From NCBI RefSeq assembly GCF_026210795.1, contig NC_089455.1:806001-870000 (forward strand): 64,000 nt of DNA. The letters are read 5' to 3'. Of the stretch, positions 1-12,503 are shown one piece after another. The notes under the pieces are model-generated. The model was not told the DNA's origin, searched no databases, and saw only the letters and a list, made by a program, of their open reading frames with translations. The position numbers were made by a program, and so were the translations under genes. Each line of letters starts with the position of its first letter. Position 1 is the stretch's first letter. Source of the stretch: Rhizophagus irregularis. Its lineage: Eukaryota > Glomeromycota > Glomeromycetes > Glomerales > Glomeraceae.

Positions 1-2337
1 TTGATTTCCATGTGACACCATTTCGTGCAATCTACATTAGTAACCGTCAACAATATCATTGGGTCGATTACCTTAACCTTGTAAATCAAATCAATAATCT
101 TTTTTTTTTTTAGGCAAGAGAACATTCATATCATTTGAAAATTCCCATCGATTATTCAGCAGTTAAACAAATATCGTTGTCAATTTTCTTTTTTTAAATA
201 TCACTATCTAATCTCAGCATAATTATTTTGCGGCTGTGTTTACTATATTTACTTCAGTGTGAATAGTGATGGGATTCCCATGGAATTTACAGGAATTTAT
301 CGGGATCTGTGCAAAATTTTTACATTAGTAATATTGTACAAATCTCATAAAATTCCGCGTAACTGAAGGTGTGAACGCGTTAAAAAGGGTTACTTCTTTC
401 GTGTTACAAATCTGCCAAAATAATAGCTGATAATAGCATACTTACTGTATTTATAGTACAACATATACAAAGACGGATGACTCTAAATGTCTAACATAAT
501 GGTATTTCGAGATCAAATAATAACTGCATGATCTTGTGAGTCTGCATTTTAATACAGTTATTGGTAGAGCATATTCATCTCAGTGGCATACATACTCAAA
601 TAACAATAATTTAAATACTTTCATCATTTGGGGTAATTACAATTCGAAAATAAAAAAAATATACCGTATTTGGTTGGGAGTTTTTACTAGCTTTGTTACT
701 TGTAGGGTCATGAGGGATTCTCTTGCGTATTTTTCATATGAAATTTGACTTAAATGAATAAATGATGATGTGCGGCTTTTTTTTATCCATGCTTACATGA
801 GTATTGCGTAGTGAGTATGACCTTACTAAATATATATATTCTTATTCAGATTTGGTTTAAACGCAAACGATCTCAAGTTCGACTCGTTTTTGATGTTTCG
901 CGTAATTTAACCAATTAAAAAACGATGTTTAATTTTAGATGAATTAGATGAATCATCATATCTCGATAAACTTTATTTACTTTATTTGCTCATCACACGA
1001 ATTAAAAATTCTTCGGTTAAAACCTTAAATAACTTAAAAATATGTTATTCGAACGAGTTTTAAGAAAACAATTTATTATTTTTTTTATTAAAATAAAAAC
1101 AAAGAAAATATGTAAAATGACTTCATTAATTTTAGATTAGAAATTTTTATAGTGATTCTATTGTTGTGTTTCCATTGTTTTGATACCTGTGAAATTTATG
1201 TATGATACGTAGATATGCACACAATATATTTCTTTTTGACAATATGTTCGATATATTTTACGCCAAAAAGACAAAAAGAGAAAAGTCTACCCGTTATCGC
1301 ACAGATCTGTCTATCACGTGGAAAATTTATACTATAACTTGAATTTGAATCAGAGGATAAGAATATCGCGTTAAAAAAAAAAAAAACTTGGGATTCGTTG
1401 ATTATAAATACACACGCACATATATCAACAAGAGAAAAAGAAAGGAAAAAAATTTTATAGTGAAAACTCGCTAAAAAATTATACAGAAAAAAAAAATATT
1501 TGAGGTTAATACTTAAATAGGTTATTATAGACAAAAAAAAACTAGACTTAAATTTAAATAGACTTAGATTTACTATTCTGATCTAATTAATTTACTACTT
1601 GTTATATACTGTATGTATTTCGGGTTTTTATAATTTGAGCAGTCAGTATTGCAACTTTTTAATACTCACATCAAAGTTGAGGAAGGAGTATCACATGATC
1701 TATAATGCCAGCCAATACTATGTGTACGTGTGTTAATTCCAATTTCCAATATATAATTTCTTCTTTGAATGGATGCAACAGATGAATGAGATAAAATAAA
1801 AATTTCATCAACATTATTAAATCCTTTGATAAGTGAAAATTTAATATAAAAAATATAGTATCTCACGAAAATGTAATAATAGTGACATGCATTAATCATT
1901 ACAATCTATATGAGCTTCTTCAACGAATTTACATTGATAAATGATAACCCAATTCATTTTAATTACAATGCTTGGAAGTTGGAACTCCGCAATCATTATC
2001 AATCTATGAGCTTCCCCAGCGGGTTATTCATTTTATTTACGATGGAATTCCGCGTTTCATTATTCAAACGAAATATTGTAACAACATCATATGATTTTGT
2101 ACGTCTAGTAAATTATAATTTAGGTAATCTCATTAAAAAAATAGAATTCACAATAAGGAAAAAGTTACTTTATGAACCTGAGTCTGGATTCCGAAATTCT
2201 TAAACACATGATAGATTTATCAAAATAAGAAATTACTGTTTTGGAACTTTATAATCAAAAATGTTTTATATAAAATTGGACTTCTTTTTTGCTGAAATCA
2301 ATCGTATTTTATAGAATATATATATATATATATAAAA
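1..2337. other. Non-coding AT-rich stretch
   Basis: I see no convincing gene here. Short open frames exist on both strands, but they lack family motifs, splice-consistent continuation or plausible starts. The only structure found is the diverged repeat at about 1146-1335, which recurs at about 5152-5290. The last 50 bases before 2338 are an AT-dinucleotide run directly upstream of the acyl-CoA synthetase start and presumably belong to its leader. Confidence 0.6.
1146..1335 (+). repeat. Diverged dispersed repeat, copy 1
   Basis: This stretch and about 5152-5290 share several blocks in the same order and orientation, including TATAGTGATTCTATTG, ATGATACGTAGATATGCACA and ACAGATCTGT followed by a CGTG block. 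The two copies bracket the acyl-CoA synthetase gene as direct repeats about 4 kb apart. No terminal inverted repeat or target duplication was found, so the element class is unknown. Confidence 0.6.
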
Positions 2338-4924
2338 ATGATTTTCAAATCCAATTTTCCTGATATTGATATTAAAAAAATCGGAATTTATCAATTTATT
2401 ACTAGTAATCTTCATGGAATTAAAGACGATGAAATTATTTTTATTAATGGTATAATCGATGAAAAATTAACCGAAAAAAAATTAACATTCGGTCAACTTA
2501 AAGCTAATTCAAAGAAATTGGCATTTGGATTGATAAATAAAATCGGATTTAAACGTGGAGATGTTTTGGCAATATGTTCTCATAATCATGTAAGTGATAG
2601 CTATTCTGTGGTATATATAAAATAAATATTATAACTTTTTTTTTTCTTTTTCTTTTTTAGATCGATTATCCGGTAGTTATCTTTGGTGCAATTGCAGCTG
2701 GTAAACAAAATTTATCATAAAAAAGATCCAAATATTTTTTTTAGTCCAAAATTTTTAACTTTTTTTTTTATTTAGGAGGAATAGTAACAACGGTCAATCC
2801 AAATAATACATCTAAAGAATTTGCCTCTCAATTAAAAGATTGTGGTGCATCTGTTATTATATGTCATCCTGATTATCTTAAAAAAGCTATCAAGGCCGCA
2901 GAAATAGCAAATATTCATGAATCCAAAATATTTTTATTCGACGAAAATGAAATCAATGGTTTTCTACCTTTCTTATCCTTACTTTCTGATCAAGAAATTA
3001 ATCCAGTAGAATATACACCGGAAGAAGTAAAATCAACTACAGCATATTTATGTTATAGTTCTGGTACTACAGGGAAGAGTAAAGGAATTGAAATCACACA
3101 TTCTAATATGGTTTCAAATTTAACACAAATAAATGATTTTGAAGACCAAATAAATCATGAAAATATTTTTATGGGATCTCACGTAAGTAATAGTTCGTTT
3201 TTTTTAATAGAAAAAACACGTACTTATACCGCTTTATTAAATATATAATTTTTTAAAAATTAGGATTTTTTCCATATATACGGATTAACCTTTCTTATAC
3301 ACTTTATTATTATTAAGGTCTATACAAAAAGTTTTGTCTTCATTCTTTCTGTCACAAGCTAATTTATTTTCTTCTCGCATTTTTGATTTCGATTTTTTTT
3401 TTCCATTACAATTTCAAGGGAGCTTCATGTGTTATCCTTTGCAAATTGGAATTTGAATTGGAATCATTTTGTCGTATAATTCAACATTATAAAGTAAATA
3501 TAGCTCCAATTGTTCCTCCTATAATTTTGCTCTTAGTTAATAAGATCAGTTTAATAAAAGGTATTTAAAGTAGAGATAATTTTCCGTTGCTTTTACTGTA
3601 TAGATTTTATCATTATTGTATCTACTCGCTATTGTTTAATTTTCATAACCTTATTCATTATTTTAAACAACCATTGTATTTAAATTTTACCTATACTTTA
3701 CCCTATAGAGAGAAAATATGATCTATCAAGTTTAAAATTAATTATAAGTTCTACTGCTCCTTTAAGTGGAGATTTATGTAAAGAATTTGTTGAAACTTAT
3801 AACGTTCCAATCAAGCAAGCATATGGTACATATTTGGAACTTATACATTTTTTCTTTTATACTCGAAATTTAATATTTTCTTCTTTTCTTTTAGGCTTAA
3901 CTGAAACATCTCCATTTGCAACTGCGATGAAAACTCATGAAATTGTCGATGGTAGATTGAGAGATAACATGATCTTTTTGTTATTCGCGATATTTACGCA
4001 TTTACCTCAATTCTCATCTTAATTTTTTTTTGTTAGGCTCGATTGGAGTTCTCATTCCAAACATGGAATGTAAGGTAATTTCAGAAGATAATAAAGGTAA
4101 TTGTTATTTTATTATTTATGATAAAGTAAAGACAATTAAATTAAAAATAAAAAAATTCAATTTATTAATAGAACTTGGATATAATGAATCTGGTGAATTT
4201 TGTTTTCGAGGACCAAATATTATGAAGGTAAATTTTTTATGATTTAAAATCAATAAAATAAAATTAAATATGTACGTTTAGTTATACGGTATATATATTT
4301 ATTTATATTTATATAGGGTTATCTTAACAATAAAGAAGCTACGAAAGCGTGTATTGATAGTGATGGTTGGTTCCATACTGGAGATTTTGGATATGTTGAT
4401 CCTCAAGGTATAATATATTTATCTAAAAAAAAAAAAATAATTTTAAAATAAACTAAATTTATAAAAAAAACCAACTTGTCTTGTAGGAAACTTTTTTATT
4501 GTTGATCGCTTCAATGAATTAATTAAATATAAGGTAAGCCGAAACAAATAATCAATTATCAATCTATGTTAGATGCTTTTCTAACAAAAACTTGTGATAA
4601 ATATAGGAATTTCAAATTATTCCTTCTGAACTTGAATCAATTTTGCTTACTCACTCATCAATTAATGATTCCGCCGTAATTGGTATATATTCTGATGAAC
4701 AACAAACTGAATATCCGTTAGCATATGTAGAATTGAAACCAGATAAAATTCAATCTGATCAGTTAAAAGAAGAAATTAAGGATTTTGTCTCTCAAAAAGT
4801 TGCTCCATATAAAAAATTGCATTGTGTTCATTTTATCGATAAAATTCCAAAGAGTTCTACTGGTAAAACTTTAAGAAGATCATTAAGAGCTAAAAATGAA
4901 TGTGTTAAGCAATGTTTATTGTAA
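2338..4924 (+). CDS. Acyl-CoA synthetase / 4-coumarate-CoA ligase-like (ANL family)
   Basis: ATP-dependent adenylating enzyme that activates a carboxylic acid to an acyl-AMP and then an acyl-CoA. There are twelve exons: 2338-2589, 2661-2700, 2776-3182, 3264-3317, 3419-3560, 3709-3825, 3895-3951, 4037-4096, 4172-4227, 4317-4407, 4487-4533, 4607-4924. They total 1641 nt, giving 546 residues, normal for the 4CL-like group. Visible ANL motifs in order: the phosphate loop YSSGTTGKSKG (exon 3), YGLTETSP spanning exons 6-7, DGWFHTGDFGYVD (exon 10), the hinge region VDRFNELIKYK (exon 11), and PKSSTGKTLRR with the catalytic lysine near the C-terminus. The substrate cannot be told from sequence; medium-chain fatty acids or aromatic acids are both possible. 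The C-terminus ends CLL, not a canonical SKL peroxisomal signal. The start is the first ATG after an AT-repeat leader. Confidence 0.93.
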
Positions 4925-6226
4925 CATTAGTTGTAAAGGTTTCTAATTTATATTTTTAAATTCAGTAGTATTTCATTTATGATTGATTATTATTATATTT
5001 AAAATCATTAATAAAATCACTATTCCATCCATTACCAATGAATGACACGAATCTTGAACTAATTTTATTCTCAGGCAATGCTACCAATAGTAATATGCAT
5101 GATTTTATTCATAAACGAAAAATAAAAGTTTCGGAAGGTTCATAATTTTTTTTTATAGTGATTCTATTGATGTACATGCATTGTTTTAGTACCTGGGATG
5201 ATACGTAGATATGCACACTTGTTTCTTATATATACAGTATACGCCAGAGAGGACAGATCTGTTTGTCGCGTGAACACTTAAATATTGAAATGGAGAATAG
5301 AAAGGGTAGAAATAAGGTCAGGTCATTAAATCTATGACCTATTTTAGGTCAGGTTATGTCTTACGGTGTCCGGTCCAATGATCTGACCTGATCCATTCAG
5401 AGTTCTAACAACTGAGACAAGAAAAGTCTTTTACCCTGAAGCTAAGAAGAAGCTATATGGTAAACCCCTCTATAATTATGCCTCTTAGGACCACCCAATG
5501 GTATGATTATAATAAGGTATACCTATTGGTAAAAAGTATTAATCCAGTACTTCCATATATAAATAAATATGATTCTACAAACAACTCTCTATAAATGCAC
5601 TTCCCCTTAGGACTGGATAAAGCATGCGATTACAAAGGATGTGCATTTATAAAGAGTAAATAATTAGAGGTCATATATACTTTGAGACTGATTGGATTTT
5701 TCTTTTTTCATTTTATTTTGTCAGCAGGGTGTTTCTTTTTTATGGTTTCTTATGAGTGGCCTTATTATTAGCAAACACTTGATATGGGGTTGATCTGTAG
5801 ATTCGTCTTGGATAGTTTATTTTATTTGATTTTTCTGTATTTATAATCTCTTTTTAATAAACAAACTTGTGTCAGTCTTTGCCATTTTTTTAAAAAAAGA
5901 AATATTTTGATTTTTGGCTTTTAATTTTGACTTTATATATAACAAGAAGTAAACAAATGATGCTTAATTTGAATCATTAGGTAAGACTTTCAATCATCTT
6001 GTTATTAAAGTAAAATCTTCTATTTGACAAAATTTTTGAAGGATATTCATATTAACAAATAATATTTTTATAAATAAAGATAGCAATTGTAACTTCTGAT
6101 AAGACTTTTGCTTCAAGTTATTTCGTTAAATAATCCATTGCATTACAATATATTTGTTTCTATTTTTAAAGTATAATAAAGATCCTACTATATCTATTTC
6201 AATTTGATAAAAAAGTTCAAAGGCAG
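4925..6226. other. Intergenic, repeat-derived
   Basis: No gene seen. It contains the second copy of the 1146-1335 repeat (about 5152-5290). Next, about 5300-5409 has several AGGTCAGGT and ACCTGA words like those of the hAT-type MITE at 16585-17346, probably a diverged relative. A short foldback follows, with arms at 5587-5604 and 5638-5657 related to CTCTATAAATGCAC. The remainder is unremarkable AT-rich sequence. Confidence 0.5.
5152..5290 (+). repeat. Diverged dispersed repeat, copy 2
   Basis: Second copy of the repeat at about 1146-1335, same orientation, sharing GATACGTAGATATGCACAC and ACAGATCTGTTTG-type blocks with small indels. It lies just downstream of the acyl-CoA synthetase gene. 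Confidence 0.6.
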
Positions 6227-6234
6227 GTATAGGA

Positions 6235-6528
6235 AGGACCCTGGACATTACATATATAACTCAGAGGGTAACTTTTTCGCAGATTGACCTAAATTTTACA
6301 AAAAAAAAATCAGTTTTTTGCAATTATCTTGGCATCCAGTGGTCCAATTTATACAAACTATTTTTTGTTTTGTAGCTCTCATCAAGCTCTACAAAATAAA
6401 AAAAATCTGCATGAATCGGATCACTGGATGCTGAGATAATCGCAAAAATGGAAAATAAAAAAAGAGCAAATTGGGTCTTTTTTGGCAAAAAGTCAGTTGT
6501 GAGTTCTATAAGAGATGTCCAGGGTCCT
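6235..6528. mobile_element. 294-bp foldback MITE with perfect 8-bp TSD
   Basis: The element starts AGGACCCTGGACAT and ends ATGTCCAGGGTCCT, perfect inverted ends. It is flanked by identical 8-bp target duplications gtatagga at 6227-6234 and 6529-6536. The interior folds back too: GCATCCAGTGGTCC pairs with GGATCACTGGATGC, and TTTTGTAGCTC pairs with GAGCTCTACAAAA-like sequence around a small loop. It has no coding capacity. The 8-bp TSD fits a non-autonomous hAT-type or similar element, although the AGGAC ends are atypical for hAT. Confidence 0.9.
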
Positions 6529-6536
6529 GTATAGGA

Positions 6537-7793
6537 TATAATAGTTCTGTTCTTTTATATTTTTCTTTTTTTTAACATTGATCATACATTTGAACATATG
6601 CTCTTATATTTTCATACATTTTCATACATTTGAGACTAATAATACTTTAAGTATATTTTTTTGAACATTATAACTGTAGTAAAATGTCCAGCTGTTAGAT
6701 CATTATGCATTATAAAAAGAACAGGTTCTGTTTTATAGTTTTTGATTATTCTAAGTAAATTATTTTATTGTCTTTTGTCTGTTTTGTAAATAAAATTATT
6801 TTTAATAATAAAATTTTTAGAAAAATTGATAAATTTGCACTTTTATTGTGATATTAAATTTGGTAGTAGTTATTGTAATTATAAATATTAGTAAAGATTT
6901 TGGTATTATTGTAGTTTTATTTTTGATAGTTATTATTAAAAATTAATTATTTTAATTTAATTGTTATTAAGTTTTAATAAATATATATTAGATAATAGAA
7001 TAAGTATATAATAAATAAATAAAGATTTTTAAAAAAATGTAATTTGTAGATCTGCAGCTTTTTGAATGGTAATTAGAAAGAAATTTTAAAGGTATTTTTC
7101 AAATTTCTTTAAATTTTTGTTTTTTTTTTAACAAAATATTACTAACTAATAAACGTTTTTACTTTTTGTAGGTTTATAAGTTCTTGGGATGCAAATTTAA
7201 ATAGTTGTTTATTGAATTGAACTAACTGGAATAATGTTCAAACTATAATAATATATAGTAAAAAAAAGAGTAAATTAGCTTTAGCTTTAATATTTATTAA
7301 TAATAAAATTACTATAAATCGCTAAAAGCAATTATTATTGGTATCATATGATTTTTAATAATATATAATTTGTCACTCCACATTACACTCTCCTTATTTT
7401 TGTTTTTATTATGTATTCTTAGAACTTAATATTTTTTAGCATGAAAAATCCTTCTATTTGTTACACTTATTTGTTACAAATCATAATTCTGGTCAAATTT
7501 TATAATTTTGCCCAAAATATTTTTTTTAAAAAATTTGAGTAATATTATATAATTCAAAAAAGGCAATTTCTATATAGATCATTTAATTTTGGCTAAAATT
7601 AAAAAATCACATGATACTGATAATAATCGCTATTGGCGATAAATAGCAAATTCCTATTTATTAATAAATAGTATTATCTAAGGATTAAATAATAAATAAA
7701 TAAATGGAAGGACTAACTCATAGGTTATACAATCTGATTATTATTACTAGAATTAATGTCTCAAAAAATTATTGCACAAATTAAACGCATATA
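6537..7793. other. Non-coding AT-rich stretch
   Basis: Very AT-rich with short homopolymer runs. I found no open frame of substance, no inverted repeat and no RNA gene. Confidence 0.55.
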
Positions 7794-7968
7794 CAGTCAA
7801 CTCTTGTTATAACAAGCCTGGAGGTTACAGGCACTGAAAACTTCGCTATAGAGTATAGTGAAGATTTTAAGAGATTTGATTGGTTAATTCGTTATAACAA
7901 GGGGAAATTTATTATAGTTGTCTGAAAAATTCACTATATCAAGGGTTCGTTATATCAAGGTTTGACTG
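7794..7968. mobile_element. 175-bp Tc1/pogo-like MITE
   Basis: The ends are CAGTCAACTCTTGTTATAAC and, on the other strand, CAGTCAAACCTTGATATAAC, flanked by TA at 7792-7793 and 7969-7970. TA target duplication and CAGT ends are typical of Tc1/mariner/pogo-type non-autonomous elements. It is too short to encode anything. The element at 12504-13060 has related ends. Confidence 0.85.
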
Positions 7969-7970
7969 TA

Positions 7971-8646
7971 TTAAAATGTATAAAAATTTTACTTTTTTTA
8001 ATTTTTTTGACATACATACATAAAAAAAGCAGTTAATCTCACAAGTTAAGTTTATTCATACTAGTTTTATATAGGTGAAGTATTTTTATTTATATTGGAA
8101 CATTATAGCTTTTGTAAATGTTATTTTTTTTCTTGGAATAAGGCAAATAAGCCTAATTTATTTTATTATATTATTTAACATATTTATAAAATGCTATTTG
8201 TTAATTTTATTGTAAATTTTTAGAAAAATAATAACTGCTAACTGTTTTCTATAAATTACATTGCAAATATTTGTCCTTTTGATATAACTTCTTTAAAGAA
8301 AGAAAGTTTATTAATAGTTACTAGTGTTCACCTGTTGTCTACGACAACAGTTAATATGTAATTCCGGCCAGAATTAAAAGATCTGCAAAGAATTTCCTTT
8401 TTTGGAAATTTGAGCAACACAATTTTTTTAATTTCTCTGAAAAGTAACAGAAGACAAAATTTCCTTTTTTTGGAGATTTGTGTAACTGACAATTTCCTTT
8501 TATGGAATTCTGCGTAACTCAAAATTTCAGTTTTTCGCCAGAAATAAAATTTCCTTTTTTTGGTCTTGTATAACATTGGCGACGAATAGGAGTAGGGTTA
8601 CACAATTCAAATGACTTATTTATATGGTTAATCTAAACATAACGCC
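7971..8646. other. Intergenic with degenerate short repeats
   Basis: No gene. Between about 8385 and 8570 the motif AATTTCCTTTTTTTGG and variants recurs several times with short spacers, giving an imperfect repeat block. The interval ends at the hAT-1 target duplication cacgtgat (8647-8654). Confidence 0.5.
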
Positions 8647-8654
8647 CACGTGAT

Positions 8655-11099
8655 TAGGGATGTTAACGGTTCGTTCCATCCAGTTTTCGGTCCAAAAACT
8701 GGTGGTTTGAGTACAAAACCGAACCGTTATAGGTTTAGAGCGAGAGTTTGAACCGAAGTTTGGACTGAAGTTTAGACCGAAGTTTAGACCGGATATTTAT
8801 AGTATTTTATACGAAAATTGTGTAATGCAGATCATGAATTTAAATATATCGTATATCGTCAAAAAATTTTTTATTATAAGAAAAAAAATTACCAACAAAA
8901 TTTCACATAATGTAAAAAAAAGGAAAAAAAAAAGACATATTGCAAGTATTGATTCAATTTTCCATTCTTTCTTTTTCGATATCCAATTTTTCATGCATAT
9001 AATTGCCCTTGCCGTTTCAGGATCTAACCTATTTCTAGTTTTTGAAATAGTTAATCCCGAAATTGAAAATGCCCTTTCTGATGGAACCGACGTCGCTTGG
9101 ATTGTTAAATAATCCTTAGCTATTTGAGATAAGTACTGGGTAATCCTTTTCATAAGTTTTCCACCAAATTAAAGAACCTGTATTACTATCTACTGGAGAA
9201 TTTAAGTATCGATCTAATTCATCATGCGATACTTCTTGACGAATATTATTTGGATTAAGTAAATTAAGAAAATAATCACGAGATGATCGTGCTGGTGCTG
9301 ATGGTATGGTTTGATTATTTAAGGGTAAATATGACAAATATAATTCTTGTAATTTACTAATAATTTCAGTTATATCATTATGACTAAATAATGTGGTTTT
9401 GTAGCGTGGATCTAATATTGAAGAAGTAATGGAAGATTGATTCAAATATTTGTCCCAATAGGCTTTCAATTTATTACAAATTGCTGATGCTATTGCCTTT
9501 TGTGTATGTGATTTCCTCTTTGATAATGATCCAATTTTTTAAACATTCCATTAAAAACCAATCTTATATCACCTTGTGTAGGATTTTTTGATGACGATAA
9601 TAAATTGGTTGCTTCATACATAGGTTCTAATACCTTTGCTAATTCCTGTAAAAAAAAAATAATAATTAATAAATATATAATTATAAAATAAAATAAATAA
9701 TAATTTATAAAATAAAAAATACCTTAATATGTCGCCATTCAGATATTGTTGGAAATAAATCTCCAAGTTCTTCAACATTTGTTGTTGCAAGTAATTCTGA
9801 AACACCCTGCATTAAGATTTGTCTATTAATCATAAAATATGTGGAATTCCAGCGAATGTCTATATCTAAAATTGGTTTAAGAAATTTAACTTTTTTAAGG
9901 GTACAAATTTCTGATAATTTATCCAAAAATAATGGTGAATTCTTGATTTTAACAACAAATTGACGAAGTTTTTTGATTTCATTTCCAACATGACTCATTC
10001 TTGCTTTTACTGCTAAATTTATAATATGTGCAGCACATCTGTAATGAGTAAAAGCCATATTATTAAACTCCTGATCTAATTCAGTTGCTAGTTGATTACC
10101 ACATGCTATCATGTTGCTTCCATTGTCTGTAGTTAATGCAAGAATATTATTACTGATACTAAACTCTTCAAGAATTTGTAAAAGCTTGCTAGTAATTAAC
10201 CCAGCTGTATGAGAACCATTTACAGGAATTAAATCAAGTAAGAGATTTTTTAATTCCCAATTGTTGTTAATATAATGCATTGTTACTCCAAGATAACAAT
10301 CTTTTGAGATTTCTGAAGTCCAAATATCAGTAGTAAGAGAGATTTTTGAGTTAATTTGTGAGACTTCATTAATTAACACATTTTTTCTCATTTTATAATT
10401 TTCTATGAATTTTTCCTTTAAGGTTTGTCTGCAAGGTAAAATATAGTGGGGATTCAATTTATTAATTAATAATTTGAATTCAGGATTTTCAACAATGGTA
10501 AAAGGTTGCAAATCAGTTGCAACAAAATCAACCAAAGAATCTGTGATAGGTTTAGATTTTGATGGAGAGTAAGGTTTAAAATGTAAAGTAGTTTGGCGGG
10601 TTTCAGGTTTTTTATAATGTGATGGATGTTTTTTAGTTAAATGACGTCGAAGTGTAGATGTTGGATTACCAGGTGAATAAAGTTTTGCACACAAAATACA
10701 CTTATAGTTTGTAATTAACCAACTTTCCTCATCTTGAATTTTTTGAAAAAACTCCCAAACATCTGCTGACAATTTCTTATTTATAATTCTTTCATCATCA
10801 GATGCTAAGGAATCATCTGATAAATTATTATCGTCATTTTCAAAAACTCCCGACATAGTTGTAATAATGCAAGGTGATATAAAAAAATGTAAGAATGTAA
10901 AATCCGTTATTCTTTTATTGTAAAAAGTTACGCGTGCAGATACACGTAACCGTTAATTGAACCGATCTAAAACCGGTTCACTAAACCGGTTTCTATCGGT
11001 TCGGCTCTCGGTTTGGTTTGACGTTTGAACTGAACTGAAACCGGTCCTATGATCAAACTGCGGTTCGAACCATCCAATCATAAACTGTTAACATCCCTA
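8655..11099 (-). mobile_element. Complete hAT transposon (hAT-1), 2445 bp
   Basis: Terminal inverted repeats TAGGGATGTTAACGG at 8655 and CTGTTAACATCCCTA ending at 11099 are flanked by identical 8-bp target duplications cacgtgat at 8647-8654 and 11100-11107. Both subterminal zones are rich in CGGTTC/GAACCG words, as is common for transposase-binding sites of hAT elements. The single gene inside runs on the minus strand and encodes a BED-finger hAT transposase with frame breaks. The structure is intact at the DNA level, so the ends could still be mobilised in trans. Confidence 0.95.
8797..10856 (-). pseudogene. hAT transposase of hAT-1, two frameshifts
   Basis: Transposase gene reading leftward from ATG at 10856. 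Exon 1 is 10856-9723 and an intron at 9722-9646 has GT..AG ends. Exon 1 holds an N-terminal BED zinc finger (CILCAKLYSPGNPTSTLRRH), the first catalytic aspartate region LTTDIWTSE, the second in TTDNGSNM, and the CAAH motif. Exon 2 continues in frame, but a 1-nt shift occurs in an A-run near 9533-9541, and a second shift near 9135-9141 separates the middle from the C-terminal hATC dimerisation region (SVPSERAFSISG). After the shifts the reading continues cleanly, so these are recent point lesions, not wholesale decay. The frame also reads past hATC into a low-complexity tail. No functional transposase is expected unless the homopolymer shift is a sequencing error. Confidence 0.88.
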
Positions 11100-11107
11100 C
11101 ACGTGAT

Positions 11108-12503
11108 TGCAGTGTTTTTTAATATATAGATTGCTATTTTCTAATTACTATGATCTAACATTATTTAATAAAAAAAAGAAAATATGTAAAATAAAAGTTT
11201 TATTATATTTTCAAATAAAGAATATATAATTAAATTATAATTTTTAAGAAATAATTTTCAGTTTTTAAATAAATTTACTTATAAGTAATTTTTTAAATTT
11301 TGTATAATATTATTGTTTTTAATAAATTACTTATTAGTAAACTTATTTAAAAACTGAAAATTATTTTTTAAAATTATAATTTTTAGCTTATAATTTTTTA
11401 TTTTTATGTTTTCTTAAATTTTTTTTTGTTAAAATAATGCTAAATCACAATAATTAGAAAACAGCAATAATATAAATTATCTCTAACTTATATTATTTAC
11501 TTTAATCTCTATTACTTTCTGATTACTTATTATAAACTTAAGAAAAATTTAAGAATATTTATATAAAACAAAATATAAGAAAAATAATATAACTAAAATA
11601 AATAAGATACATAAAATAAATAAAATAAATAAATAATATAAATAATAAAAATAATAAAAATAACATAAATAATATAAATAATAAATAATAAATGTAATGT
11701 TAATAATTAACAAATTATTTGATTATATATATAATGATTGATTTATTAATTAATTATCTAATCTGATATCTATAATTATATCAAATATAAGTTATCATTT
11801 GAAATTATTTAGTAAATGCTAAATGGTTACTAATGATAACAAATAGGAAATAATTTGAATATTATTTGGATATTTGGTTGATTTCTAATTTGTTATTATT
11901 TGATTAGTAATATTATACTTAATATAGTTAATAGAAATTCTTGTTAAAACCATATGTCCATATTAAGCCTATCAGTTAAAAAAGAAAGTAAGATTAAAAT
12001 TAATAGAAAATTAATAAATTAATAGGATTTTAATTTAATGGTGATTTTAAATCTGATCTTAATAAATCTAACTACAAATATTAAATATCAGATTTGGTTA
12101 CCTTATCATAATGGACAAATATTTTATTTAAGCCTTTTTAAAGACGATTTACTTGTGTTTCATATATAATTATAATGATACTAAATTAACTTTATACTCG
12201 CCTCTTCAAATTATTAGAATATATAAAAATTAAACTTAAAGAACTTTTCAGAAGTACAAAATTTTCTTATGACTTTTCAAAGGTAGTAGTTACTTTTCCT
12301 AAAAAAATTGAATTGTATAAATTATAATATCAAGATTTTTATTACAAACATTTAAATAATCACTAATAGCTAATAATTTGATTTCAGTATACAATACAAA
12401 TAATCAAATTTTTTTTTTCTACATGTACTTTCAATAGTTATTATTCCAAATTAATTTAGCTGAATAATATTATTGAATTCAACTTATTTAGATATTATAT
12501 ATA
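11108..12503. other. Intergenic with an imperfect foldback
   Basis: No gene. About 11232-11291 and 11321-11384 form an imperfect inverted repeat sharing ATAATTTTCAGTTTTTAAATAA-like sequence around a loop of about 30 bp, possibly an old MITE without a recognisable target duplication. From about 11580 to 11700 the sequence is ATAA/TAAAT low complexity. Confidence 0.5.

Noticed and set aside
1196-1534. 112-codon minus-strand frame
   Set aside because: Phe/Tyr/Ile-rich translation of AT-rich repeat sequence, with no motif and no splice support.
1910-2203. 97-codon plus-strand frame upstream of the acyl-CoA synthetase
   Set aside because: No ATG start and no recognisable domain; it partly repeats TGAGCTTC-type words. 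Not supportable as a gene.
5300-5409. Complete copy of the 16585-type hAT MITE
   Set aside because: Shares AGGTCAGGT words and a TAGAACTC-like right end, but no matching left end or target duplication was found.
11060-11070. GGTTCGAACC resembling a tRNA B box
   Set aside because: Part of the hAT-1 subterminal repeats; no A box or cloverleaf around it.
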